Assembly (NCBI GenBank): GCA_032718475.1
Contig: JAUCBJ010000644.1
Span: 88,234-152,233, forward strand
Length of the DNA stretch: 64,000 nucleotides
Source of the DNA: Nemertoderma westbladi
Taxonomy: Eukaryota > Xenacoelomorpha > Nemertodermatida > Nemertodermatidae
Direction of reading: 5' to 3'
Within the stretch, counting starts at the first letter, position 1. Every line of letters starts with the position of its first letter. Shown piece by piece: positions 48,482-58,599 of the stretch. The translations under genes and the position numbers were made by a program. A model generated the notes under the pieces. That model saw only the letters and a program-made list of their open reading frames with translations. It was not told the DNA's origin and ran no database searches.

Positions 48482-50212
48482 ACATAATTAATTTGTAGAA
48501 TTGTTCAAAAAATGGTGTACCGCCCCCCATCGCCCCCCCCCCCCCCCCCCCCACCCCGCAGCAGGTAACACTTTTAAGGAAATATATATGTTAGTTTGGT
48601 AGTTAGGCAAGCAGTTAGGCACCACGGCAATCAAAACTTTCTATTCCTTTCCTCGGCTGGAGGGAATGGCTCAACGGGACATGATGCTTGCATATGCCTA
48701 GTGTAGCATAGCCTATGGATCTTGATCTATGATCTACTGGTACTGTAGGTTATGCTTTCTGCATTTGGGAAAAGGAGACACAAAAGTGGTGCAAATTTTC
48801 ATTACCATTCAGCCATTACTGGTAGGCCCTACGGCCTGCCTACTTCAGTAGACTGGCAGTGGCTGGCGCCCTGCTTGCTACCGCGCAGATTTAACGTAGG
48901 CCCTACCCATATTTCGGCAGTTCGGGTACCCGGGTACGTTTTATTTTAACGCACAAGACATTATAGTCATCCTAACAAAACTCCATACAACCAGACAACT
49001 GTAGGCCTACTGCTGTACAACCAATCAAAAGATCAATATTGATTATCGCTCTGTCGGGTAATATCACATTTGAGGCACAGTGGTAAGAAATTTTTTTATC
49101 GATTCCCCTATGCCCGTGGCGAACCACTTATACTTTTTTTTCAAACTTTAATGATTCCCCTATGCCCTTGGCGAACCACTTATACTTTTTTCAAAAGTTT
49201 GTTGATTCAGCTACGTCCATAGTAAACCACTCCTTTTCAAAGTATGTTGATTCCTCTATCCTATGTCCTTATTAAGAAACCTAATTATTTGAAAGTTTAT
49301 TTATTAACGTTTTATTTATTTATTAATATATAGTAGTAATAATAACAATACCGGTACTTGATTAGCACACATTGCACTGTAATATTGCATATAATTTACC
49401 TAATTAACTAAAACTGCTAATTAACTATGTATTAATAAATGGCACAAACTGCAAATTGAATTATTATTGTACAAAATGCCACAATTCCTAAAAATCTGCA
49501 CTGTAATATTAATAATTGCTTAATAATAATTTGAGGTTTACTTAAAAAAAACGTACCGGTACTAAAAAATGATTGATTAATTAAAAATTACTTAGTAGGC
49601 CTTATAAATTACATATTTTGGTATATGGACTACAATTGTAGTATCTCATATTCTAAATATCAATATCTTCATAATAATTGCATGTGGTTGGCTAAAATTT
49701 TGTGTATTCCTAAGGTTTCTACTTACCAACCTATGTATTGGATAGGCCTATTTAAAAAATGTCGACCAATCACAGCAGAGAAAATTGCAATTTTCTCTTA
49801 CTTTAATATATGGACTAGGCTACATTTGTAGTCAATTGAATTAAGGTTAATTCTAAGCTTATATCACTATGATATTCTAATTATAACATTATAAATAATT
49901 GCTTTGTGTGAAACATGATATAGCCTACACACCAGCCAGACAAGCAAATAGCCAGCAATTGGCTGGTACTGAAGCATCCACCGGTACTGAATTAGTCAAT
50001 TAGCCTAGTATTATTATACTTTATATACATAACATTCAGTAGACCCATATAGCCAAGTATACAGTAGAATTGGTTTCATACAGTGTCAGAGCAGTAGAGT
50101 GCAGTTCAGTCTGATTATACTCTCAAGCTTCTACCAATATTTTACGTTGTACTTTCCTTTGAGTGATTAGTTGGCCTAAATATGATATCCCACTCCATAG
50201 TGAAATCTTCAT
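48482..50212. other. Non-coding region with C tract and short repeats
   Basis: No exon is supported. It contains a 20-base C tract (48533-48552) beside the retroelement fragment, a degenerate tandem repeat at 49101-49270, and many TAGGCCTA and TACCGGTA words. Short open frames here lack any protein-like composition. Confidence 0.4.
49101..49270. repeat. Degenerate tandem repeat of about 50 bp, four copies
   Basis: Copies start at GATTCCCCTATGCCC (49101), GATTCCCCTATGCCC (49153), a GATTCAGCTACGTCC variant (49204) and a GATTCCTCTATCC variant (near 49248). The first two share TGGCGAACCACTTATACTTTT. Similarity falls off to the right. Confidence 0.7.
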
Positions 50213-50300
50213 CCGATCTGGTAGCTCAGTACACACACCCGGCTGATGATAACCGTAAGTTTGAAACCTAGGTACCGGGTTCGAGCCCCAACAGGGTCGG
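50213..50300 (+). other. tRNA-like sequence, probable SINE head or tRNA pseudogene
   Basis: The 88 bases have an A-box-like TGGTAGCTCAGT (50219-50230) and a B-box GGTTCGAGCCC (50278-50288) at tRNA-like spacing. The ends CCGATCT and GGGTCGG can pair over seven positions with GU pairs. The D, anticodon and T stems are poor, so this is not a functional tRNA. An isoleucine-type ancestor is conceivable from GGCTGATGATAACC. A direct repeat of CTACCAATATTTT lies on both sides (near 50131 and 50350), together with a weaker inverted pair around CTATGGAG. This would fit a tRNA-derived SINE. Confidence 0.45.
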
Positions 50301-51232
50301 TTGATATTTTTCGCTATGGAGAGCATTATCATATTGTCCTATCCACATTATCTACCAATATTTTGTATTTTACAATGAGCGAAGACTTCCGCACAATAAA
50401 CATTGATCAGTGGTTGGATGATGGGTAATTTGTAGGGGAAGTTCCGGTACAGGATCTGAACGCAAGAGAATCATCTTCACGTCAAGAAGAAAATGATTAT
50501 TCAGGTGATGAAATAGACTCCTAGATGAAATAAACATCGTCCTCTGCAACCGTAAATTTTACATCACATTAAATACACGACCTGGAGTGTCTGTCTATAG
50601 ATTTTCCGGAAAATTGAGGAAATGGCAGAATGGTGCACATTTGAAAACAGTTAAAATTGATTTTTCGAAAAAAAAAAAGCCATAAACTGATAAACTCATG
50701 ATTTTCTATCGTGCTGCTCGAAGCGGAAAACTGTGAAACTGTGAACACTGTGGTGCCTCAAATGTGATTGAACCGCTCTGTCGTTAGTTCCGGAGATTTT
50801 TAAAGGGAAATAAGCAGGCTGGCAGGTTCAGAGGTTACAGCAGTACAGTGACGAATTACTGAATTAATCTAACCAAAACAATAAACGAGAGTTAATAGCA
50901 CATGTTACAGTTAAACTGCAGTTTATTTTTGCTATTTATTTTGTACTACCGGTAGGCCGACTAAAACGTACCCAATATGCCAACGCATCATTCAGTCCAG
51001 CAGTTATTGTTAAAACAGTAAAACGTAGGCCAGTACAGCAGTATTCGGGTACGTTTTAACCAGGGCTGCAGGGTACATTTTTACTTGTCCCCCAGTCCCC
51101 CCCTGCCCCTACAGCGCTGCACCGCACCTACCGCGCTATCGGTAGGCTAGGCAGCAGGGCCTACCTACAGACCTGCCTTCACCTGTACAGTACACAGCCA
51201 GGTTGGAATTTATGTAGAGTTTGCTCAACATG
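50301..51232. other. Non-coding, one dispersed-repeat copy
   Basis: No gene is supported. A copy of AACCAAAACAATAAACGA lies at 50871-50888, preceded by GCAGGTTCAGAGGTTACAG. A short frame starting near 50374 is rich in Asp/Glu and Ser but soon stops. Confidence 0.35.
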
Positions 51233-51358
51233 TGTGGCGCGGATTAAGGATCCTGGCGCGTAGTGACAGGGGCGTGTGGCGCGGATTAAGGATCCTGGCG
51301 CGTAGTGACAGGGGCGTGTGGCGCGCATTGAGGATCCTGACGGTCCTGGCGCGAATAT
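51233..51358. repeat. 42-bp GC-rich tandem repeat, 2.5-3 copies
   Basis: TGTGGCGCGGATTAAGGATC begins at 51233 and recurs at 51275; a variant TGTGGCGCGCATTGAGGATC begins at 51317. The first two units are identical over 42 bases. The word TGGCGCG also appears singly at about 52050-52110. The repeat is GC- and CpG-rich in an AT-rich setting. Confidence 0.85.
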
Positions 51359-51483
51359 GGATGTACCGATGTAGGGTTAGGTTAGGTCAGTAGGAGGTAG
51401 CGTAGCAGTGCACTAGCAACACATCCCACTCTACAGCTCTATTTGAAATTATTCCATAGGTTTAAAAAGATTGAAAAATGTCC

Positions 51484-51948
51484 GCTCGCTTCGCTCGCGT
51501 TTATACTGCAAGTCTACTCTTAGTAGGCCTACTGTCTGGCTGTGGACAAATGGAAACGGACAGATTGAGCATGACCATTAAAAACATGACTTATTGTTTC
51601 AAAAGTTTTTCTATTGTCAGATTCTTCAAACCAATAAAACCATGACAGCCTGCATGATTCAGCAGAATTCCGTGCTCGCTACGCTCGCGCTAGCTCGCAG
51701 TTTAATGACATCTGCATTTCTGTATTTGAAAACAGTCGGTTTGCCAACTTTAAATGTTAAATTTAAATGTTAAAATTTTCGTGCTCGCTGCGCTCGCATC
51801 TTGGTCACATCTGCATTTAAAAACAGTCAGTTGACGTTGACCTACTACTACTACTACAACTACAGCACTATCTGACTATTACTGTCAGACAGTCCAGACT
51901 GTATTTATGTTAACATAATTGGAAAATTTCCGTGCTCGCTACGCTCGC
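51484..51948. repeat. Four spaced copies of GCTCGCTNCGCTCGC
   Basis: The 15-base word GCTCGCTTCGCTCGC or its A/G variants lies at 51484, 51674, 51783 and 51934. All four are in the same orientation, and three of them follow GTG. Intervening sequence is AT-rich and not obviously repeated. No coding frame explains the pattern. Confidence 0.8.
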
Positions 51949-52119
51949 ATTTTAATGTTAACATACTGTAGCGTAGGGCTACAAAATTATAAACTGATAA
52001 ATTATTACAATTAAGCAATTACTGCAAAATTTCATAGTCAATTGTTGGCTTGGCGCGCATTAGTTATCATGGCTGGCGCGATTTTCGTTTAACCAGAACG
52101 CGTGTGGCGCGCTTTTTGT

Positions 52120-53205
52120 CAGTATTCCATATAGGTACACAGGTACACTGTGCACTGGCTGACTGGCACACTGCATCATCTACCTGTCTACCATGCTGCC
52201 ATGGCGCTGCATGGCCTGGCTGTACTGCATACTGTCCTACTGATCTACACTACAAGTCTACAACCACTCCAGCACTCACTACATGACTTACTGCTCTACT
52301 GACTTCTTCTAGGCCTAACTGTCAAAACAGCATGGCCATTGGCCAACCATCAATCAGCGAGTCAATCTAGCCGAAAAAGGGGGTCAACCCATAACAAATT
52401 CGCAAATTCATCCAAACCAATTTTTTTTTATTCTACATTACCTTGTTAATACCCTCAAAAAAGTCTATAAAAATGTATTATGCGGATCACCTTCAATTTC
52501 CTGTTTCTTTCCTTAGCAACATGGATTTTACATAGCAACAAGGGGTATATTTGTTGGATTTTCTCCAAATTTGGTACAGACAAACTTTACTCTAATGACT
52601 ATCGATTGACTGAAGTATGCACTTCTAGATAGTTACCAATTTAGTTTCCAGCGCAACGGAAATTTGTGTAATAATTTAACCAATTTAAATACCAATTTTG
52701 CTTGTACAATATAGAGAGCTTACACAACTTCTCTACTAAACGGGTGCATGTAACCTCGCCCAATGGATTTATCGACCTCAAAAACCCTTATCCCCAAAAA
52801 ATTTATTTGTTATATGATAAACTATTGTGGTTTTCAAACTAAAACAAATAAATAAATTACACCCATAATCAATAGAGCAATCACAATTTCATTATGTGAA
52901 AAATCTTTACTACAGTAATATTAATGGAAATTATGAATTTTCCTTGCAGTGGAATTGTATAATTTTTTAACAACAGTTAGCTTAATATATCGTGAAGTTT
53001 TTGATATATTTAAAAATTTGATGCGACTTCTGGTTTCCGAGATATAGCAATTAATGTGTAACACGCCAGTGTAAATATTACTGTATAAATATAAAATAAA
53101 CTGTAAACTATAATATATATATATAAACTATAAACTGTAAAAATATTATACGTGCCGTGTAGGCCTACTTGTCAGCTAGCGAGCTATAGGCAGGGGTAAA
53201 TCATT
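52120..53205. other. Non-coding, no feature seen
   Basis: AT-rich sequence with occasional TAGGCCTA words. The 78-codon frame at 52050-52286 is CG- and Cys-rich and looks like chance. No exon, RNA or repeat is supported. Confidence 0.4.
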
Positions 53206-53210
53206 TCGAA

Positions 53211-53392
53211 CTACGCGTAGCTACGCGTAGTTTGTAACTTCCCATTCCTGTCATTTACCGGTATAGGGCCAGACTTACTGCAGTACCGGTACTGCATTTT
53301 TAACAACTACGCGTAGGTGTTTTAAAACTACGCGTAGGTAATTTGGAACTACGCGTAGGTATTTTCAAACTACGCGTAGGTGCTACGCGTAG
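53211..53392. repeat. Seven CTACGCGTAG palindromes, four phased at 21 bp
   Basis: The perfect 10-base palindrome CTACGCGTAG occurs at 53211, 53221, 53307, 53328, 53349, 53370 and 53383. The four at 53307-53370 are exactly 21 bp apart, each followed by GT or GGT and a T-rich spacer. The first two are directly abutted. The sites contain ACGCGT in a CpG-poor region. Whether they act as protein-binding sites or are a minisatellite with a palindromic core is unknown. Confidence 0.9.
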
Positions 53393-53399
53393 CAGTCCT

Positions 53400-54239
53400 G
53401 ATAACAATGATTTTTCCTTTCAGGTCCCGTAGTGTTGAGTTGTTAGGCAAGTATCGGTATATGTCAGGTATCTTATTATCAGACCAACGGAATAACAGAA
53501 TCGGAAGCTGTAGCGCAGGATAAAATGTCATAACTTTGAAACAAAATTTCAAAATTCTGTCAACACAATTTTTGCACGGAATATTCCTCTACATAATTCT
53601 GCAAATAGAACCGAAAATCGTTTGAGTAGTTAAAAAGTAGATAGAGAAAGTATCCCAACAAAGCCATTTAAATTTCCTCCTGATTACAACTGACCAAACA
53701 TGTACTGTACCAAAAGTAAAAATCTTTTAAAATTTTCAAAAATGATCTTCTTTTGCGGTTTTCATACCTTTCGGCGCTGATTCTGAAAACGGCAAAATTC
53801 GAAATTTTTGGGTGTTTGATTGTCTTTTTGGTTTCAAATTTTGTGCTGCACCAAAATTACAAATTTTCAAATTTTGGGTGAAAATTACAAAAGTTACCAT
53901 AACTCGAGAACGAAATAACTTATCGAAAGACTGATTTCAGATTCGGAATCACCATAAAATTTTACATCGGAAAACACATTTAAAAAATCTGTTGAAAAAA
54001 CTGGGTGTGACCCTATTCCTATTTAATTATTATTTTTACAAATTCCTATTTTTTCTAACTCTATCTAACTCTATATTTTATTTTTTAAATTAAATTTTTA
54101 CATTTTGAATTACATGAGTACATATTGTACAGTACATACAGTATGTGTGTTCAAATTATATGTGTCTTTTCTAATATTTATCTTGTTTACTTTACATACT
54201 GTATTATCTATAATAACAAACCTACAGTACCTTAAATAT
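53400..54239. other. Non-coding, no feature seen
   Basis: AT-rich sequence with runs of AAATTTT. No exon, RNA gene or distinct repeat is supported. Confidence 0.4.
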
Positions 54240-54818
54240 TTATCTTATATTGGTCTTAAGTGAAAATGGGCTTAGCAGAATTCCTACTCCACCAATTGAT
54301 GCATTGGCCGAGTTTCTTTCTGCCGAGCTTGTTACTAACGTCCATCCATTTCCAATGTCATTGTACTTCATGGCAGTAGTGTCTTCATGACAAATCCGAT
54401 GTTCTTGGATGCAGATGATGTCGATGTTATATTCCATTGCCAGAGCGACCATGTCACCCTGTTTGGTATGTGCTTTCAGCGTGTGTGCGTTCATTGTAGC
54501 AATCTTTAGTGTCTTTTTACATTTCAACAGGTTGGTTCTTCTTTCTTCTCTGTCTTCTGTTCCAGTAGCCAATTTATCGACCCCAGCCTGGTGTACCACT
54601 GAGGGACGCGGTCCTTGTTGACCCGGGCGACGACCGAGCCGGTATTTCTCTTGGAGGGTTCTCATACTCATATCTTTCAGTTGCGGGAGTAAACCGCTTG
54701 TGGTCGCAACTCCTACAAGCGTCTTCGCAGTAGGTCGCCGTTGCAGCGTTGGTTGATTACCTTCCGCCGACCTTGTCAGCATGTCTAGCCATTGGTTGAT
54801 TACCTTCCGCCTATCCAT
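54240..54818 (-). pseudogene. LINE ORF 5' portion with partial APE endonuclease
   Basis: The 192-codon frame starts at a good Met and contains a basic N-terminal leader (GRRPGQQGPRP), then the beginning of an APE-type endonuclease: LKIATMNAHTLKA, DIICIQEHRICHED and GGVGILLSPF. It stops abruptly, where intact relatives continue through the YSPT and GDFNA motifs, and the sequence turns AT-rich at about 54250. The QEHR box places it near the LINE at 12227-15184 in type, although the sequences differ. A copy that keeps the 5' end and lacks the rest is the reverse of normal 5' truncation, so a later deletion or rearrangement is likely. Confidence 0.8.
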
Positions 54819-55150
54819 GGCCTACAGCCCTGCTGCCGACTGTAGGGGTCCTTTTGTTACACCCTGAACCAAGTGTGCCTCCTGGGTTAGGTTACCTAAC
54901 ACTGGTAGAGGAGCATCCAGTATAGACAGGGCGGGGCTTGTATCATCTCTAATGCAGATGGGTATCAAGCCTTTGCCTTCAATGGTGCCCTAGGCGCTAT
55001 AGCCCTCAATGACTTATTTAGTTGACGGGGCTAAACCAACCCACTCTTGATCAACTAAATAATGAATAGGCTATGCTTATCGGGCCTGCCCTACTGGGCT
55101 GACAGCTACAGGTAGTACCACATTACTGCCATTGCTGCATTGTGGTAGCA
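54819..55150 (-). mobile_element. Probable 5' leader of the LINE at 54240-54818
   Basis: GC-richer sequence directly upstream of the LINE start codon, bounded by AT-rich DNA. It has no frame of its own. The outer boundary is approximate, placed where TACAGTAC-type simple sequence begins. Confidence 0.45.
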
Positions 55151-55188
55151 GGATCTGGGGACCTGACCTGACCTGGTACAGTAGGCCT

Positions 55189-55260
55189 ACAGTACTACAG
55201 TACAGTACAGTAGTACAGTACTGTAGCAATATTAGTACCGACATACTGTACTGTACCAGT
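55189..55260. repeat. TACAGTAC palindromic microsatellite
   Basis: Irregular runs of ACAGTAC and its reverse complement, including CAGTAGTACAGTACTGTAG, form overlapping short dyads. Shorter versions occur elsewhere in the window (for example 59470-59500 and 59870-59920). Confidence 0.65.
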
Positions 55261-55565
55261 CAGTACCACTAAAAGATTGAAAAACTGCAGTGGGACAGCG
55301 CAATATCGATGGTTACAACTGTTTTTAAATCTGTGGCTAAATATTAAAATCTAAAATATAACAAAGATAATGATATGTATCTCTTCAAATTACATACATT
55401 GTCGGGTCGTATCACTGAATTATAAGACACTTTTTTCTCGTCCAAGACGGAGATTCTGACTGAGACAACAATGCCCGAAAATTAACTCAAAAAAAATACA
55501 TTCGATTGCATAACATTTTAATTATCTACTGTAGCCAACATGCTTTATTTGTTATTGTTTCCAAG

Positions 55566-55693
55566 GTGGCGGTGTGGTAATGAGTTACTGGAAAAGAGAC
55601 TACGGAGACCACTGTTCCGACGCCCACGCACAGTTTGAGCATGACGGGTCCCTTAGAGTAAAACACGGCGGGTATTACTTTCTTTATGGCCAG
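55566..55693 (+). CDS. TNF-superfamily ligand, TNF-homology domain exon (N-terminal half)
   Basis: The exon follows the acceptor TTTCCAAG and ends at CAG|GTTGG. It starts in phase 1 and ends in phase 0, giving 42 full codons. The sequence matches the A'-B-C strands of a TNF homology domain, ending in the family block GGYYFLYGQ, with a preceding SYWKRDYG and a hydrophilic DGSLRVKH turn. It joins in frame to the exon at 56099. The family forms trimeric type II membrane or shed cytokines that bind TNF receptors. The first beta strand of the domain (the usual AH.. segment) must lie in an upstream exon that I could not find. EDA- or invertebrate TNF-like is the best placement; orthology is not assignable. 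Confidence 0.8.
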
Positions 55694-56098
55694 GTTGGAA
55701 GTTATGAAGAACATTTTATATTAATACACAGTAGGCCTATACTGCAATTGCTACTGGTGATTGAAATGGTAAATTTAACTGTAATTGATAGTGATACTGT
55801 GAGCTGATAATTTAAGTGTCGCCCATGTGAAGAGTACCAGGATTTCATTTTCATTACTCAAACCAACTTGTTTGTTCTTCAAGTTAAATAAGCAAACGTG
55901 ATGAATTTATTATAGGCTTACCATCATTACAAATTTATTAAGTATTTCTCCTATAAATAAGAAAATTGTGAACGTGACTACAGGTAAAACTAATCGACAG
56001 TCTCTTTCTTTCGTCCCCTGAGTTTAGGTAATTTTTTTAGATGACAGGATTTATCTATACAGATCTCTAGGCTACATATCTCATGTCCATCTTTACAG

Positions 56099-56359
56099 AT
56101 AACATTCGTGGACGATTTTGAACCTACAGTGATCTTCCAACTGAAATCTCGACAAGTTGGCACCGACAGACAACTGTTCAGTTGCGCATTGAGTCGAGTT
56201 GCTACGGGTTACAGCGACCCCTACCGGACGTGTAACGCATTCGGTGTGACCAAACTGGAGACGAACAGTCAAATATTTGTTGTGATTAACCGCGGTATGA
56301 CAATTGATTTCCGCCCTTCCTACACCTATTTTGGATTATTCAAATTGAAAAGTCGCTGA
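56099..56359 (+). CDS. TNF-superfamily ligand, terminal TNF-homology domain exon
   Basis: The exon begins after the acceptor CTTTACAG and encodes 86 residues to a TGA. It contains the C-to-H strands of the TNF fold: ITFVDDFEPTVIFQL, then a Cys in LFSCALSR and a second Cys in YRTCNAFGV, which can form the disulfide common in this family. VTKLETNSQIFVVIN follows, and then the diagnostic end IDFRPSYTYFGLFKL. With the exon at 55566 it makes about 128 residues of a domain usually near 150. Only a three-residue tail follows, so the ligand ends at the domain, as is usual. A possible polyadenylation signal lies at 56741-56746. No inactivating change is visible. Confidence 0.85.
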   Translation: MTFVDDFEPTVIFQLKSRQVGTDRQLFSCALSRVATGYSDPYRTCNAFGVTKLETNSQIFVVINRGMTIDFRPSYTYFGLFKLKSR

Positions 56360-58474
56360 CAGAATATTCACTACCGGTAGATCTTAACCTTTAGTCAAGT
56401 TCGGTTCCTGACAACCCATACGCTAGTTCGTAGTTTCGTATTACAATTTAATCGATTTTTTGCCTAGAAGTAGAGTACAGTAGTTATCACTCTGAGATTC
56501 GTAATATTTTTAGATTTGTTTCCAATTATAGACGTAATTGTAGTCCCAGGAGGATGGATATCTTAGTTTGAAGATAATTAGTATTATTTTGGAAAAACAA
56601 TTTCAAGTTTATATACAGTAGAATCCAGAAACGTTTCGTATAATTATTTTTCACAACGTCAGCCGAAATAACAGTATAAATTATGTTAGAAACTATAAAA
56701 GTGAAGCGGAATTATAATTATGTTAAATATTCGAGTAGTAAATAAAGAACAACAGATACTGTACAAAATGCCGAACGAATTAACGAATAAGGGTCCTCGG
56801 CAGTCTGGAACGTTTTAAATCGAAGCTAAAGACACACCCATTCACACTAGCATATGGTTAATTCATTCATATTATATTACCATTCATACAATATTATACC
56901 ATATCGTATTCCTACGTACAGACCAGAGCTTGTTTTATCTGAATCCGTAATTGTTTTATCTGAACCGAATATTTTTATTTTAACACTATTTTTTATCCTG
57001 TTTTACCAAATTTTAGATATACAGTACAGTAGTTGAGTAGTAATTTTATTTAATGTTGTTTGACTACGTAATTTGAACGGTAACTGTTATATACTATGTT
57101 CTAGAAGTCATTGGCCGTACATAGCAACATACGGTAAGTGAATGCAACATAGAATAATATTATCGTTACTGATTCTATATAAACTTTAATATGTTTTTCC
57201 AAATAGCACTAACAATACTACTGTAATTTGTTTCAAATTATCTAAATTTTTTAGAGCATTTAATGTAAAGTATATTTTATTATGGATTTCAAACAATAAT
57301 CAATTAGGCCTACCGGAGGAGGTAAACAGTATGCCAACACCTACAACAGTAGACCTATACTACACAGTACACACCTAATTGTAGGCAGGTTGGAAAAGAA
57401 GCAGGTTATTGCAGAGGCGGATTTAGTGGAACCAAAATAATAAACGAGAATGTGGAATATTGTATGAAATCCAGAGAAACAACACCCTGAAAGGTTTTGG
57501 TTTTCTAGTTTTATCATTATTGTTTTTTTGGTACTAGTGCTTATAATATTCGGTTTTGTCTTTTGTAGTTTAGTCTATTGTCATTATTTTATAACATTTA
57601 TTACAATTGGAAGGGTACTACTGTATTGATACTGTACTCTATGTGAATTCAAATTATCATGTTACTAAGAGGTGAGTGGCAGAATCACTACATTTGTCAT
57701 TCGTCGACTATGTTGATTTTGCTCAGAAAAAATCATTTTATTTCGCCTACAATGAAATAGCTGAGATATTATATAAACCTTTGTTACATCCTGTGAACTT
57801 TTCAGCATTCTGGTGAAATTATTCTATGACTGAAAACTATGGCTTTGCAGCGTTACGGCCTTTACTGTTGTTTTTGGCTTATACCTAAACGTTGCAGCTG
57901 TTAAAGTGAATAATTTACCTTTCATAACGCAGATAAATTGACATAATGTAACAATATTACATATTGTACTATATGAAAAGGACACTGCCTAGCGTTAAAT
58001 AAAGACACTCGCTTATTTTTATAACATCCATCGCTGCTCACGTTCGTTAAATAAATACACTCGTGTGCCATAACGCTGAGAAGTGGTTCTTTATCACACT
58101 TATACCTAGGATTAGAATATTACTTAATTGTTAGAAGTCACTTTGTACTTTGATTTAAATAGGTAATCTAAGTATTATTAATTAATTAATTAATTATGAC
58201 ATATTGACATTGTGTTGGTGCATTTCATGTCAATTACCAATCATAGTACATTTACATTTACGGATTACATACATACAAAATTACGTACAGTAGGCCTATG
58301 CCTACATCTTGTCTACATTGTGCAGCGTCGTATTAACTGTATGATTTTATTAATTATGTAAATAAAAATTGCTAATTCGACTGTTTTATACGCTACTCTC
58401 TTTTCATGAACAACATTGAATATCAGCACATATTATATTAATATTAATAATTAAATAATGTAAACAATAAGATA
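56360..58474. other. Non-coding, 3' flank of TNF ligand gene
   Basis: AT-rich sequence presumably including the 3' UTR of the TNF ligand (AATAAA at 56741-56746). One dispersed-repeat copy lies at 57430-57447. On the minus strand AATAAA at 58346-58351 is about 125 bp beyond the stop of the exon ending at 58475. No further exon is supported. Confidence 0.4.
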
Positions 58475-58573
58475 TTATAGTGGACGGTGCCTGTCCCAAC
58501 AATTCAAATAACCCATCCTATTCTTCTTGCTATAAAGTTCCAGTTCTTTGCAACTGTCTTTTATGTCCATCAC
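58475..58573 (-). CDS. Terminal exon of an unrecognised minus-strand gene
   Basis: After an acceptor reading TTTTAATAG the frame gives 32 codons starting VMDIKDSCKELELYSKKN and ending at a TAA, with a possible polyadenylation signal 125 bp further on. The charged, helix-prone composition is compatible with the end of a coiled-coil protein. The exon starts in phase 0. It may belong with the coiled-coil exon at 63076-63236 on the same strand, but that exon ends with two spare bases, so at least one exon between them would be needed. I do not recognise the protein. Confidence 0.45.
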   Translation of the reverse strand: MMDIKDSCKELELYSKKNRMGYLNCWDRHRPL

Positions 58574-58599
58574 CTATTAAAATGAAATAACAATATTAA

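Noticed and set aside
50213-50300. Functional tRNA gene
   Set aside because: A and B boxes are present, but the D, anticodon and T stems do not pair well.
50374-50523. Acidic Ser-rich frame resembling a transposase N-terminus
   Set aside because: It stops after 17 codons and the continuation is too short and low in complexity to assign.
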